DNA of 64,000 nt from Streptomyces sp. YIM 121038 (GTDB lineage: Bacteria; Actinomycetota; Actinomycetes; Streptomycetales; Streptomycetaceae). The stretch spans positions 9,546,001-9,610,000 of the forward strand of contig NZ_CP030771.1 of the NCBI RefSeq assembly GCF_006088715.1. The letters run 5' to 3'. Numbering within the stretch: position 1 is the first letter of the stretch; each line of letters opens with the position of its first letter. Both the position numbers and the translations under genes were made by a program. The notes under the pieces are model-generated. The model ran no database searches and was not told where the DNA came from. It worked only from the letters and a program-made list of their open reading frames with translations. This document shows, piece by piece, positions 44,749 to 52,999 of this stretch.

Positions 44749-45450
44749 GTGGACCACAGCCGTGTGATCCGGATCCGTACGACCCTGGCCGCGATGGGGG
44801 TGACGGCCACGCTCGCGACGGCCGTGGCGGCGGCCCCCGCCGCGACCGCGGCTCCGGCACCGAAGCCGCCGACGACGGCCGGCGCGCCGCACGAGCCGTG
44901 CACCGGCACCTTCCAGGAGGACGCGCGCCTCGGCCCCCAGTGGCTGCCGAAGAAGGGGCAGCGGCCGGTCGGCCCGCTCCTCAAGGGCTGGAAGCGCACC
45001 GGAAAGCTCACGCCGTCCGCGTTCCTGAAGAAGTACTGGGAGGGCCCGGCGGACACCGGTAGCTGGAAGTACCCGCCGAACGACGGCTTCGAGACGGTCA
45101 ACGGCCAGGTCGACAAGCACCGCGAGACCCTGGAGGCGGGCGAACGCCTGGACCGCTTCGGCTCCGAGTACGGCTCCTTCCTCGCGCCCGCGGGCGACTC
45201 CTACGCGGAGCGCGCCCTGCCGCCGCAGAACCTGAACACCCGCGACACCGCGTACGCCTGCGACTATCGCGTGTACAAGGTGGCCAAGCCGTTCGACGTC
45301 TGGCAGGGCGGCATAGCCCCCTGGTTCGAGCAGCCCGGCGGCGGCGAGCAGATCAAGCTGGACCCCGCCTTCCTCAACCCGGGCGACGGGCAGCGCCTGA
45401 ACGTGAAGTGGCTTCTCGACCACGGCTACCTGAAGCCCGCCAGGGCCTGA
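44749..45450 (+). CDS. secreted TNT-domain protein (NAD+ glycohydrolase toxin-like)
   Basis: A 233-residue exported protein. The signal peptide covers about residues 1-35 (LAAMGVTATLATAVAAAPAA). The C-terminal domain matches the tuberculosis necrotizing toxin fold: ERLDRFGSEYGSFLAPAGDS, AERALPPQNLN, YRVYKVAKPFDVWQGGIAPW and EQPGGGEQIKLD. R136, R155 and Q201 lie where TNT contacts and cleaves NAD+. GAGGAG precedes the GTG at 44749. In mycobacteria TNT kills by NAD+ depletion; here the enzyme is secreted alone. A small gene 19 nt downstream may encode a protective partner. Confidence 0.85.
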   Translation: MDHSRVIRIRTTLAAMGVTATLATAVAAAPAATAAPAPKPPTTAGAPHEPCTGTFQEDARLGPQWLPKKGQRPVGPLLKGWKRTGKLTPSAFLKKYWEGPADTGSWKYPPNDGFETVNGQVDKHRETLEAGERLDRFGSEYGSFLAPAGDSYAERALPPQNLNTRDTAYACDYRVYKVAKPFDVWQGGIAPWFEQPGGGEQIKLDPAFLNPGDGQRLNVKWLLDHGYLKPARA

Positions 45451-45469
45451 CGGCGACCAGGCACGCACA

Positions 45470-45703
45470 GTGGACGTCCACGCCCTGCGGTCCGCGCTGC
45501 GCGCCGCGGGCGTGGCCGACGGCTACTACTGGATCGAGGGCGTCCACGAACCGGCGCCCACGCCCCCGGACTTCGCGTATCTGCGCGGTGACGGACAGGG
45601 GGCGTGGGAGCTCGGAACGTACGAAAGAGGGGAGTGGCATCCGCTGGCACGGGGCCTTGCCGAGGCCGAGGCGTGCCGACGGATGCTGCGGCTCCTTGCC
45701 TGA
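45470..45703 (+). CDS. small acidic protein downstream of the TNT gene (candidate immunity partner)
   Basis: A 77-residue cytosolic protein with no signal (VDVHALRSALRAAGVADGYY, then FAYLRGDGQGAWELGTYERG and a C-terminal helix EAEACRRMLRLLA). It starts with a GTG 19 nt after the TNT stop, so the two are probably one transcript. No family is recognised. Position, small size and acidic, Trp/Tyr-containing sheet-like middle suggest an immunity or regulatory partner, but it is far shorter than the mycobacterial immunity factor and this is inference only. Confidence 0.55.
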   Translation: MDVHALRSALRAAGVADGYYWIEGVHEPAPTPPDFAYLRGDGQGAWELGTYERGEWHPLARGLAEAEACRRMLRLLA

Positions 45704-45763
45704 GGGGGCGGTGCCACGGCCGCTGGGGCAGCCTGCCTCGGCCGTATGCGGAACCCGCCTCGG

Positions 45764-46294
45764 TCACATGGGGTACGACAGGAGCCGGACCTCTCCCGGG
45801 GGCCAGTCCGCTCCGTCCCGCAGCGGCGTCCACATGGTGCGCAGCGGCATCACCACGGGCCCGTCGGCCTGTTCGACGTGCACGTCCTGGTCGAGCGCGC
45901 GCCAGCCGAGGCGCTCGTAGAGCGCGACCAGCGGGGGGCGGCAGAAGAGCAGCCCGTGGTGCGGCCCCATCGTCCGGGCGTGGTCCAGGGCGGCGGCCAC
46001 GACGGTGCGGGCGAGACCGCGACCGCGCACGTCCGGCGCGACGGCCACGCCACCGATGCCCACGACCTCGGTCGTGGTGTCGCCGATCGCTATGGGCAGC
46101 CGCAGCACACCGGTGTGGGCCACCAGGCGGCCGTCGAGACGGACGCCGAAGTGCTCCTCCTTGGGCAGCCAGGTGAGGCCGGTGTCATCGACGCCGAAGG
46201 GGTCGGGGCCGTCGCCGAGGATCTCGTTCTGGTGGGCGTGCGTGTACTCCGCGAGCCGCACGGCCGTCGCCGGTTCAGACAGGTGATCGGTCAT
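45764..46294 (-). CDS. GNAT family N-acetyltransferase
   Basis: A 176-residue GNAT. Motif A is VAVAPDVRGRGLARTVVAAA (about residues 84-103), preceded by TTTEVVGIGG and followed by HGLLFCRPPLVALYERLGWR. The N-terminus (AEYTHAHQNEILGDGPDPFG) is typical of a Streptomyces subgroup of unknown substrate. It is monocistronic as far as can be seen and ends 61 nt from the small TNT-partner gene, convergent with it. Confidence 0.85.
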   Translation of the reverse strand: MTDHLSEPATAVRLAEYTHAHQNEILGDGPDPFGVDDTGLTWLPKEEHFGVRLDGRLVAHTGVLRLPIAIGDTTTEVVGIGGVAVAPDVRGRGLARTVVAAALDHARTMGPHHGLLFCRPPLVALYERLGWRALDQDVHVEQADGPVVMPLRTMWTPLRDGADWPPGEVRLLSYPM

Positions 46295-46336
46295 TCCGGC
46301 ATGATCCCTCAGCGCCGGGGGAGGGCACCCGCCGGG

Positions 46337-46507
46337 TCAGCGCTCGACGGGGACGAGCCCGCGCTCGTACGCCTTGACCAGGCGCTGCGGCACGTGAACG
46401 GTGACGCCGTCGACGGTGACCGGGACCAACTGGGCCGTGCTGGCCTTCCACTGGGCACGGCGGTGACGCGTGTTGCTGCGGGACATCTTCCGCTTGGGGA
46501 CGGCCAT
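46337..46507 (-). CDS. rpmF: 50S ribosomal protein L32, cysteine-free paralogue
   Basis: A 56-residue protein that begins with the invariant L32 start [20 protein letters not shown] and ends [18 protein letters not shown]. The four Cys of the zinc ribbon in normal L32 are all absent. Such C-minus paralogues replace zinc-binding ribosomal proteins when zinc is scarce and are repressed by Zur. GGAGG lies 7 nt before the ATG, and a Zur-like box lies 44 nt upstream, in agreement. The housekeeping L32 must be encoded elsewhere. Confidence 0.93.
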   Translation of the reverse strand: MAVPKRKMSRSNTRHRRAQWKASTAQLVPVTVDGVTVHVPQRLVKAYERGLVPVER

Positions 46508-46550
46508 GGTGAACCTCCGGGAGGGGGGTGCGGGCGGACACGTCGACCGT

Positions 46551-46571
46551 ACATGAAAATGGCTTCCATTA
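46551..46571. promoter_or_regulatory. Zur-like box upstream of the L32 paralogue
   Basis: ACATGAAAATGGCTTCCATTA agrees with the Streptomyces Zur consensus TCATGAAAATCATTTTCANNA at 14 of the defined positions, including the TGAAAAT half. It lies in the only AT-rich stretch upstream of the gene. Confidence 0.7.
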
Positions 46572-46742
46572 ACAAAAGGGTGCGGGGCGGCTGCCTCACG
46601 GGACGGGGGCGCCTCGCGGGGTGCCGGACCGGCCGTCTCGCGCCGCCGTCGCGACGGCCACCGCCCACGCGATGCGGGCCGCGCGCTGCTGACGCCGCAG
46701 GCGGCCGGGCGCGGCGGCCAGCGTTCCGCTCGCGGTGATGCG

Positions 46743-46934
46743 GTGATGCGCTGGCGCTGGCGACGGCCGCGTGCCGCCGTGGGTGCGCTGCTCACCGACG
46801 GAAGCGCCATCGCGGACACGGCCCTCGGCGCGGGCTTCGCCGACCAGGCGCACCTCACCCGCACCGCGCGGGCGCGCGCCGGACGCCCGCCCGCCTCGCC
46901 GCGCGAACGCCGCCGCGCACCCCGCCAACCCTGA
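46743..46934 (+). pseudogene. remnant of an AraC-type DNA-binding domain
   Basis: The frame to the TGA at 46932-46934 encodes [28 protein letters not shown], the second helix-turn-helix of AraC proteins (normally [22 protein letters not shown]). The preceding sequence gives no matching first helix or sensor domain in any frame. This appears to be the decayed 3' end of a deleted regulator, next to an orphan operator-like dyad. Confidence 0.55.
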
Positions 46935-46936
46935 AC

Positions 46937-46959
46937 CTCACCCTAAACCTGAGGGTGAG
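46937..46959. promoter_or_regulatory. CTCACCCT-N7-AGGGTGAG dyad (MerR-style)
   Basis: Perfect 8-bp arms (46937-46944, 46952-46959) around AAACCTG form a 23-bp dyad like those in the long spacers of MerR-activated promoters. An ATG at 46966 follows but opens a frame that soon runs antisense through the transferase gene, so the target seems lost. Confidence 0.4.
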
Positions 46960-47064
46960 AGTGACATGGCGTCAGCTATGGACACGGCCTCACACCGAGC
47001 CGAGGATCCCCGTCCCTCCAGCCCGAAGGAAGCCGGGGGCGGCGACCGCTCCGGCCGCTCGCTG

Positions 47065-48198
47065 TCACGGCCGCCCGGCCACCGACACCTCCTCGCCCTC
47101 CGGTACCGGCCCCGGTGGCGTCCCGTCGCCGAACGGGCGCCCGCCGAGCTGCTCACGGTGATGCGGCGTCAGCCATCCGCCGAGATCCGGCCCGAGCGGC
47201 ACGATGCCCGTCGGGTTGATGCCGGTGTGCACCTCGTAGTAGTGCCGCTTGATGTGGTCGAAGTCGACGGTGTCGCCGAAACCGGGGGTCTGGTAGAGAT
47301 CGCGGGCGTACGCCCACAGCACCGGGTCCTCGGACAGCTTCCAGCGGTTGCACTTGAAGTGGCCGTGGTACACGGCGTCGAAGCGCACCAGGGTCGTGAA
47401 CAGGCGGATGTCGGCTTCCGTAAGGCTGTCGCCGACCAGATAGCGGCGGTGCGCGAGCCGCCGCGAGGTCTCCTCCAGGCGGTGGAAGACGTCCCGGCAC
47501 GCGGCCTCGTACTCGCTCTGGCTCGAGGCGAACCCCGCGCGGTACACGCCGTTGTTGACGTCGCGGTAGATGCCTTCCATCACGTCGTCGATCTCGTCCC
47601 GCAGGGGCTGCGGATACAGGTCGGGCGCGCCCGGCCGGTGCAGGTCCCGCCACTCCGTGGCCAGGTCGAGGGTCAGCTGCTGGTAGTCGTTCGTGACCAG
47701 CTTGCCGCTGTCCGTGTCCACCAGCGCGGGGACGCTCACACCGCCCGGATAGCCGGTCTCCCGCGCGTCGTACGCCTCGCTCAGATAGCGGATGCCGAGC
47801 ACCGGGTCGCGGCCGTCGGGGTCCAGGGTGAAGCGCCAGCTCCGGTCGTCCTGGATGGGGTCGACGACTGCCAGGGACAGCGCGTCCTCCAGGCCGAGCA
47901 GGCGACGGGAGACGAGCGCGCGGCTGGCCCAGGGGCAGGCGAGGCTGACCACCAGGCGGTAGCGCCCGGCCTCGACCGGCCAGCCGTCCCGGCCGTCCGC
48001 AGTGACCCGGTCGGCGAAGTGACTCTTGGAGCGCTTGAAGGGCTTCTTGCCGTACGCGGCGTTGCTCTTCGCCGTGTCTGCGCCGCCGGTCGCCCCTCCG
48101 GACCGGTCGGTGCCCCCGTCTGCCGCCGCCCCGGGGCGTCCGGTCTCGCCGCCGGACCCGCTCGCCGCCTCGGTGCGGCCGCTGTCGTCGCCGGTCAC
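47065..48198 (-). CDS. Xi-class glutathione S-transferase (glutathionyl-hydroquinone reductase-like)
   Basis: A 377-residue protein. A disordered Gly/Asp-rich N-terminal tail (about 1-45) precedes the thioredoxin-like domain with the catalytic Cys in LVVSLACPWASRALVSRRLL, characteristic of the Xi class. The C-terminal helical domain has YLVGDSLTEADIRLFTTLVR and FDAVYHGHFKCNRWKL. Relatives remove a thiol from glutathionyl-hydroquinones; in actinomycetes mycothiol may replace glutathione. The GTG start overlaps the end of an 81-residue gene (GTGA), and they form an operon. Confidence 0.9.
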   Translation of the reverse strand: MTGDDSGRTEAASGSGGETGRPGAAADGGTDRSGGATGGADTAKSNAAYGKKPFKRSKSHFADRVTADGRDGWPVEAGRYRLVVSLACPWASRALVSRRLLGLEDALSLAVVDPIQDDRSWRFTLDPDGRDPVLGIRYLSEAYDARETGYPGGVSVPALVDTDSGKLVTNDYQQLTLDLATEWRDLHRPGAPDLYPQPLRDEIDDVMEGIYRDVNNGVYRAGFASSQSEYEAACRDVFHRLEETSRRLAHRRYLVGDSLTEADIRLFTTLVRFDAVYHGHFKCNRWKLSEDPVLWAYARDLYQTPGFGDTVDFDHIKRHYYEVHTGINPTGIVPLGPDLGGWLTPHHREQLGGRPFGDGTPPGPVPEGEEVSVAGRP

Positions 48199-48440
48199 CG
48201 TACGCTCTCCGCACGCGCGGGGGCCGGCAGGGGCGCGAGGTCGTAGATGCGGTTCAGCAGCGCCGCCTCGTTGCCCGCGAGGCCCGCCCTGCGCAGGGCC
48301 TCGTCGGCGTCCGCGATCGGCACGGCCAGGAGGGCCGCGGTCTGGGGCGTCACGGGGTCGGACAGCGCGGCGCGCGCGGTGTGCAGCAGCCGCAAGCAGG
48401 CCTGGGCCGCGGCCAGTTCGGGATACGTCGTGCCGGTCAT
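48195..48440 (-). CDS. small helical protein co-translated with the transferase
   Basis: An 81-residue all-helical, soluble protein (YPELAAAQACLRLLHTARAA, then DADEALRRAGLAGNEAALLN). The ATG at 48440 has AAGGAG upstream, and the stop overlaps the transferase start by 4 nt. No family is recognised. Tight coupling suggests it works with, or sets the level of, the transferase. Confidence 0.6.
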   Translation of the reverse strand: MTGTTYPELAAAQACLRLLHTARAALSDPVTPQTAALLAVPIADADEALRRAGLAGNEAALLNRIYDLAPLPAPARAESVR

Positions 48441-48520
48441 GTCGCTTGGCTCCTTAACCCGCGGGTCCACTGTGTGAAGGTGCAACCTCCACTCTCGCGC
48501 ACGGGTCTGACAATTGCCCC

Positions 48521-50017
48521 TCAAGCACCCGGCGCGTACCCGTGCGACGGCCCCGGAACCCCTCTGCGAGTGAGCCGCAGCCGCAGCCCGCGGGGCATCA
48601 GCGTGAGCCGTTCGGTGACCCGCAGCCGGTAGCCGGGCTCCGGCAGCAGGTCGTAGCGGCGCAGCAGGAGCGCGAGCACCAGCGTCGCCTCGTGCAGCGC
48701 GAACTGACGGCCGATGCAGGCACGCGCGCCCGTGCCGAACGGCTTGAAGGCGTGCGCGGGCCGCGCACGCACGGCGGCGGGTGCGAACCGCTCCGGATCG
48801 AACTCCTCCGGGCGCGCCCCCCACACCTCCGGGTCCCGGTGCAACATCACCGCCAGGACGACCGCCCACGCGCCCCGGCGCATCGGATGTACGCCGCCGA
48901 GCACGGTGTCGGCGCGCGCCTCCCGCGAGAAGGCGGGTGCCGTCGGCCACAGCCGCAGCGACTCGTCGAGTACGCGGCGCACGTACCGCAACTTCGCCAC
49001 TTGCTCGTACGCCGGTGATGCCGTGTCACCCCACACCTGGTCCACCTCCTCCCGCGCGCGGGCGAGCACGTCGGGGTGGCGCGCCAGATAGTGCAGCGCG
49101 AACGACAGGGCGCCGGACGTCGTCTCGTGCCCGGCCACCAGGAACGTGATGACCTGACGCCGGATGTTCTCGGCCGACAGGCGCTCGCCGGTCTCCGGGT
49201 GCGCGACCTCCAGCATCCGGTCCAGGAGATCCCCGCGGGCCCCCGAGGCGTCCGCCGCGCGGCGGGCCGCCACGACCCCGTCCACCGTCCGGTTCAAGTA
49301 CGCCATGTCGGCGGCGTTGCGCCGCTCGGCGCCGCGCAGCAGTGCGGGCGCGAGCGCGGGCGGCACCACGTTGCGGCGCTGGGCGTACGAAAGGGTGCCG
49401 ACCATGGCGGTGACGAAGGGGTGCGGCCGGGTGCGCTCGAAGGAGCCGAAGTCGTGCCCGAAGCCCGTGCGGGCGATCGTCTCCAGCGTCAGCTTGGTCA
49501 TGTCGCCGGGCACGTCGACGGCCCGCCCGGCCGTCGCCTCGGCGTCCCAGCGGTCCGTCAGCTGCCCGGCCACGTCCAGCATCAGGGGGTGGTAGCCCGC
49601 CATGGCGTCCCGGCTGAAGCCCGGGGCGAGGATGTCGTGCGCGAGCTGCCAGTTGGGCTCGTGGTTGTAGGCGGTGAACAGGCCGTCGCCCGCCACCGGC
49701 CGCAGGTTGGCGACGCCGAGCCCGACGTGCTTGGCGAACCGCGCCTCGTCGGCGAGCTCCCCCGCGAGCCGCGCGCCCCACACGAACACGATCTCCTTGC
49801 CGAAGGCCTTGCGCCGGAAGATCGGCCCGAGGTCGGCGCCGATCCGCATCGAGTCCTGTATGGGCGTGCGCGGATCGATGCCGAGCACGTCCCCGAGCAG
49901 CGGCACGCGGCGCGGCGGGTGCGGGATCCGGCGCAGCCGCGGCCAGCCGAGCTCGGCGCCACGGAACCCCTTGGGCAGCGCGGTGGCATCGCCCGGCTGC
50001 CGCGTCGTCTGCGCCAC
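48521..50017 (-). CDS. cytochrome P450 (CYP102-like heme domain)
   Basis: A 498-residue P450. The I-helix oxygen-binding motif is FLVAGHETTSGALSFALHYL, the K-helix ExxR is VLDESLRLWP, and the heme Cys is in AFKPFGTGARACIGRQFALH. The set resembles the heme domain of CYP102/CYP110 fatty-acid hydroxylases, but no reductase domain is fused, so separate redox partners are needed. Start codons at 50026 (ATG), 50023 and 50017 (GTG) are in frame; AAGGGAG is best placed for the last. The TetR gene is divergent and probably represses it. Confidence 0.9.
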   Translation of the reverse strand: MAQTTRQPGDATALPKGFRGAELGWPRLRRIPHPPRRVPLLGDVLGIDPRTPIQDSMRIGADLGPIFRRKAFGKEIVFVWGARLAGELADEARFAKHVGLGVANLRPVAGDGLFTAYNHEPNWQLAHDILAPGFSRDAMAGYHPLMLDVAGQLTDRWDAEATAGRAVDVPGDMTKLTLETIARTGFGHDFGSFERTRPHPFVTAMVGTLSYAQRRNVVPPALAPALLRGAERRNAADMAYLNRTVDGVVAARRAADASGARGDLLDRMLEVAHPETGERLSAENIRRQVITFLVAGHETTSGALSFALHYLARHPDVLARAREEVDQVWGDTASPAYEQVAKLRYVRRVLDESLRLWPTAPAFSREARADTVLGGVHPMRRGAWAVVLAVMLHRDPEVWGARPEEFDPERFAPAAVRARPAHAFKPFGTGARACIGRQFALHEATLVLALLLRRYDLLPEPGYRLRVTERLTLMPRGLRLRLTRRGVPGPSHGYAPGA

Positions 50018-50066
50018 GACCACCATCTCCCTTGTCAACAGGCCGAGTTCGGCCTTCTTGTACGTG

Positions 50067-50106
50067 GATTCAATAGGCGGGGCCAGTCTCCGCCCGCTGT
50101 TGAACC
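50067..50106. promoter_or_regulatory. inverted repeat between P450 and TetR genes
   Basis: GATTCAATAG (50067-50076) and, inverted, CTGTTGAACC (50097-50106; reads GGTTCAACAG on the other strand) match at 8 of 10 positions. They lie in the divergent promoter region and are a plausible TetR operator. Confidence 0.45.
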
Positions 50107-50127
50107 GACGTCAAGTAAGGTGCTCGT

Positions 50128-50745
50128 ATGGCCGCGAACGCCCAGGAGCGCACCCGCCGCAGACTCAGCACGGAGGAGCGCAAGGAACAGCTGCTCACGG
50201 TGGGCGCGCGCCTCTTCGCACGCAATCCCTACGACGAGGTCTGGATCGAGCAGGTCGCCGAGATCGCGGGTGTCTCGCGGGGCTTGCTCTACCACTACTT
50301 CCCGACCAAGCGGGACTTCTTCGCCGCCGTCGTGCGGCGGGAGAGCGCGCGCATGCTGGGCCTGACGGCGGCCGAGCCGGGCCTGCCGTTCCGGGAGCAG
50401 ATCAGCTCCGGCCTCGACGCGTTCCTCACGTACGTCGAGCAGCACGCCCAGGGCTTCCGGGCCTTCCACAGCGCGGAGGCGGCCGGGGACCCGGTGGTGC
50501 GCGAGGTCTACCGCGAGGGCCTCGCCGCCCAGGAGCGGCAGATCCTCGCGGCCCTCGCCGCCGACCCCGGGACCGCGCACCTGGGCGAGGACCTGCCCGC
50601 CGTACGGCTCGCCGTCCGCGGTTGGCTGGCCTTCATGGTCGCCGTGTGCCTGGAGTGGCTGGACACGCTCGACAGCGGGGAGCTGGGCCGCGACCAGGTG
50701 CGGGACCTGTGCGCGCGGGCGCTGCTCGGCGCGCTCCTGCCCTGA
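50128..50745 (+). CDS. TetR family transcriptional regulator
   Basis: A 205-residue TetR protein. The helix-turn-helix spans about residues 18-66 (GARLFARNPYDEVWIEQVAE, then IAGVSRGLLYHYFPTKRDFF). The ligand domain ends the protein. A TAAGGT -10 box 6 nt before the ATG indicates a leaderless mRNA. Divergent from the P450 gene with an imperfect inverted repeat between them, it most likely represses the P450 and itself, with the P450 substrate or product as inducer. Confidence 0.9.
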   Translation: MAANAQERTRRRLSTEERKEQLLTVGARLFARNPYDEVWIEQVAEIAGVSRGLLYHYFPTKRDFFAAVVRRESARMLGLTAAEPGLPFREQISSGLDAFLTYVEQHAQGFRAFHSAEAAGDPVVREVYREGLAAQERQILAALAADPGTAHLGEDLPAVRLAVRGWLAFMVAVCLEWLDTLDSGELGRDQVRDLCARALLGALLP

Positions 50746-50791
50746 TCGGCAGCCCGTGATCCGCCGTCGGTGTCCGGCGGCCGCGCGCCGC

Positions 50792-51007
50792 TTAGGCCGC
50801 TATCGCCAGGGTCGCAGGCGGCGGGGGTGCGAGCGGGCGCAGCGGTGGCACCACGCGTCCGTCCGGCAGGATCTCGCCGGTGTCGTCGAAGACGATCGTG
50901 CCGTTGCACAGCAGGCTCCAGCCCTGTTCGGGGTGGGCGCTGACGACCAGCGCGGCGTCCCGGTCGGAACCCTGCGCTGACGGGCACGGCGGCTGATGGG
51001 CGCACAT
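50792..51007 (-). CDS. DUF5999 family protein
   Basis: A 71-residue protein with the DUF5999 layout: MCAHQPPCPSAQGSDRDAAL with two N-terminal Cys, then HPEQGWSLLCNGTIVFDDTG and ILPDGRVVPPLRPLAPP. The family is restricted to Streptomyces relatives and has no known function; the Cys/His spacing could bind a metal. GGAGG lies 6 nt before the ATG. Confidence 0.85.
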   Translation of the reverse strand: MCAHQPPCPSAQGSDRDAALVVSAHPEQGWSLLCNGTIVFDDTGEILPDGRVVPPLRPLAPPPPATLAIAA

Positions 51008-51125
51008 GGCACACCTCCGGGTCGCTGTACGTCGGTGCCGCTTGGAGTGGCACCCTCTAGTACGAGTAATGACTCCTGCTCGCTCACGGATTCATCGCTC
51101 CGGGGGCTTACTAGGGCATGTTGAG

Positions 51126-51620
51126 TCACGCGGGCGAAAAGCCCGTCCCGAAGTGCTCCAGCAGTGCGCGCCGTGCGCCCTCCGTGTCGTCGCCGAGGCG
51201 CTCGGCGACCCACAGGAAGAAGTCGTCGGCGACCGTGTCGATCCAGTCGTCCGCGGGGTCGGCGGGGCCCGGATCCGGTGCCGGGTACCGCAGTTCGAGC
51301 TCCGGCCCGCGCGCCCCGAAGACCGTGAACAGGCGGTGCCCGTCCGCCTCGCACGCCTGCCGTACGGTCACCGTGGCGCAGTCCCAGCGCCGGGGCCCGT
51401 ACTGCAGCCACAGGACCGCCGGGTCCGGCTCTTCGGCGTACAGGGCGGCGGCGACGGGCAGTTCACCCGCGCCGCCGGACCCGCCGTCGAGGTGGAGGAA
51501 GCCGTGACAGCGCCCGGCCGCGGGCGCGAGCAGCCCCGTGGCCCGGGCCAGCGCCCACACCCGGCCGTGCTGGTCGTAGTCCTGGAGCACCACGGCGTCG
51601 CTCGCCACGCTGGGAGACAT
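51126..51620 (-). CDS. hypothetical protein, cytosolic
   Basis: A 164-residue soluble protein (AVVLQDYDQHGRVWALARAT, then YGPRRWDCATVTVRQACEAD and a C-terminal DDFFLWVAERLGDDTEGARR). It has neither signal peptide nor transmembrane helix. GGAAAGG precedes the ATG. I do not recognise the family. It lies alone between the DUF5999 and MFS genes on the same strand, with 118- and 108-bp gaps. Confidence 0.6.
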   Translation of the reverse strand: MSPSVASDAVVLQDYDQHGRVWALARATGLLAPAAGRCHGFLHLDGGSGGAGELPVAAALYAEEPDPAVLWLQYGPRRWDCATVTVRQACEADGHRLFTVFGARGPELELRYPAPDPGPADPADDWIDTVADDFFLWVAERLGDDTEGARRALLEHFGTGFSPA

Positions 51621-51728
51621 CGGGGGCCTTTCCGGGTGGGGCGGCAGTGAAGGGCGATGCGGACGTTACGGCGACACGTGCGGGTTGCCGGGGCATGGCG
51701 GCTGCGCGTCCGGGTGACGTACTCCTGG

Positions 51729-52943
51729 TCACGTGTCCGCACCGGCTCTCCTCCATGAGAAGGGAAGCCGCCGACGCGAGGGTGCGGTACAGGCCATGTA
51801 GCCCACCGCCGCGAGGAGTTCGCAGCCCGCGGCCACGAGCAGGGCGCCGGGCAGGGACCAGGTGGCGAGGGGCCCGCCGACGCCCGCGCCGAGCGCGTAC
51901 CCGGTGATCTTCAGGCTGGCGCCGGTGGTGAAGATCCGGCCGCGCAGCCGCTCCGGGGCCTCGCGGTGCCGGACCGCGAACAGGGCCGTGAGCTGCGGGC
52001 CTTCGGCGACCCCCGCGATGACCATCGCGGCGACGAGCGGCACCGGCGCGGCCGTCGCGGCGAGGGCGAACGCGGTGGCGAGGACGAGCGTGCTCACCAG
52101 CACGGTGACGTCGGGCCGCAGCAGCCCCGGCCGCTTCGCCAGCAGGGCGTTGGCGGCGAGCGACGCCGCGGCCAGAACGGTCAGCAGGACCGTACCGGAG
52201 TGGGACGAACCGAACGCCTCGGCGCCCAGCGGGGGAGTGCAGACGACGAGCACGCCGACGCCGACGTACGACACGACGGACGTCAGCGTCGCGCGGGCGA
52301 GCGGACGGGTGCTGCCGATGGCGACGAACCCGGAGAGCAGGTCGGCGACGATCGACGTCGTGGCGCCGCCCCCGGATGCCGGGGCGCGGCCGGGCAGGCT
52401 CCATGCCGCGGGCAGCGCCAGCAGGATCAGCGCGAGGGATACCACGACGCCCGCCGGGGCCCCGGCCAGCAGGGCCACGAGCCCCGCCAGGGCCGGTCCG
52501 GTCAGAGCGGCGGCGTTGTAGGTGAGCGCGTCGAGGGCGGTGGCGCGCGGCAGACCGTCCGGGGCGACGACGTCCGGAAGCCGGGCGGTCCAGCCACCGG
52601 CGAGCGCAGGCCCGAGCAGCCCGCCGAGCGCGGCGGTGGCCACCACGACGGGCAAGGGGATCCGCCCCAGGCTCACCAGGACGACGAGGAGCGTCGTCGC
52701 GTACGCGCCGAGCGCCCCCGCGAGCAGCCGCCCCGGCCGCGCCGCCCGGTCAAGCACGGCCCCGACGGCCGGGCCGCCCACCGCCGCCGACAACGTGAGC
52801 CCGGCCAGCAGCGCGGACGCGTCGGAAGCGGACCCGGTCACGGCGAGCCCGACGAGCAGCAGGGCGGGCCCCGACATCTCGTCACCGGTACGGGCGGTCG
52901 CGGCGCCCGCCAAGTAGAAGGCAAGTCTGTAACGCCTGATCAT
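51729..52943 (-). CDS. MFS transporter, paired with CGNR regulator
   Basis: A 404-residue 12-helix transporter (RRYRLAFYLAGAATARTGDE, AALGGLLGPALAGGWTARLP, GVAEGPQLTALFAVRHREAP). The sequence is typical of small-molecule efflux MFS in Streptomyces. The ATG at 52943 is preferred because a TAACGT -10 box lies 7 nt upstream on this strand (leaderless); a GTG at 52952 would lie inside that promoter. Divergent from the CGNR regulator, with four CGTTAC half-sites in between. Confidence 0.85.
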   Translation of the reverse strand: MIRRYRLAFYLAGAATARTGDEMSGPALLLVGLAVTGSASDASALLAGLTLSAAVGGPAVGAVLDRAARPGRLLAGALGAYATTLLVVLVSLGRIPLPVVVATAALGGLLGPALAGGWTARLPDVVAPDGLPRATALDALTYNAAALTGPALAGLVALLAGAPAGVVVSLALILLALPAAWSLPGRAPASGGGATTSIVADLLSGFVAIGSTRPLARATLTSVVSYVGVGVLVVCTPPLGAEAFGSSHSGTVLLTVLAAASLAANALLAKRPGLLRPDVTVLVSTLVLATAFALAATAAPVPLVAAMVIAGVAEGPQLTALFAVRHREAPERLRGRIFTTGASLKITGYALGAGVGGPLATWSLPGALLVAAGCELLAAVGYMACTAPSRRRLPFSWRRAGADT

Positions 52944-52989
52944 GATGGGCACGTTACGCAGTAACGCAATTCTTAAGGAAGAGCGTTAC
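52929..52989. promoter_or_regulatory. four CGTTAC/GTAACG half-sites in the MFS-CGNR divergent promoter
   Basis: GTAACG at 52929-52934 and 52961-52966, and CGTTAC at 52952-52957 and 52984-52989. Each same-orientation pair is exactly 32 bp apart, and the middle two form the dyad CGTTAC-GCA-GTAACG. Half-sites overlap both predicted -10 boxes, so one regulator bound here would silence both genes. Confidence 0.65.
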
Positions 52990-52999
52990 ATTCCAGGAT

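Noticed and set aside
46966..48246. + strand frame MASAMDTASHRAEDPRP continuing antisense to the transferase gene
   Set aside because: After a short stretch it only mirrors the transferase; no domain is recognisable.
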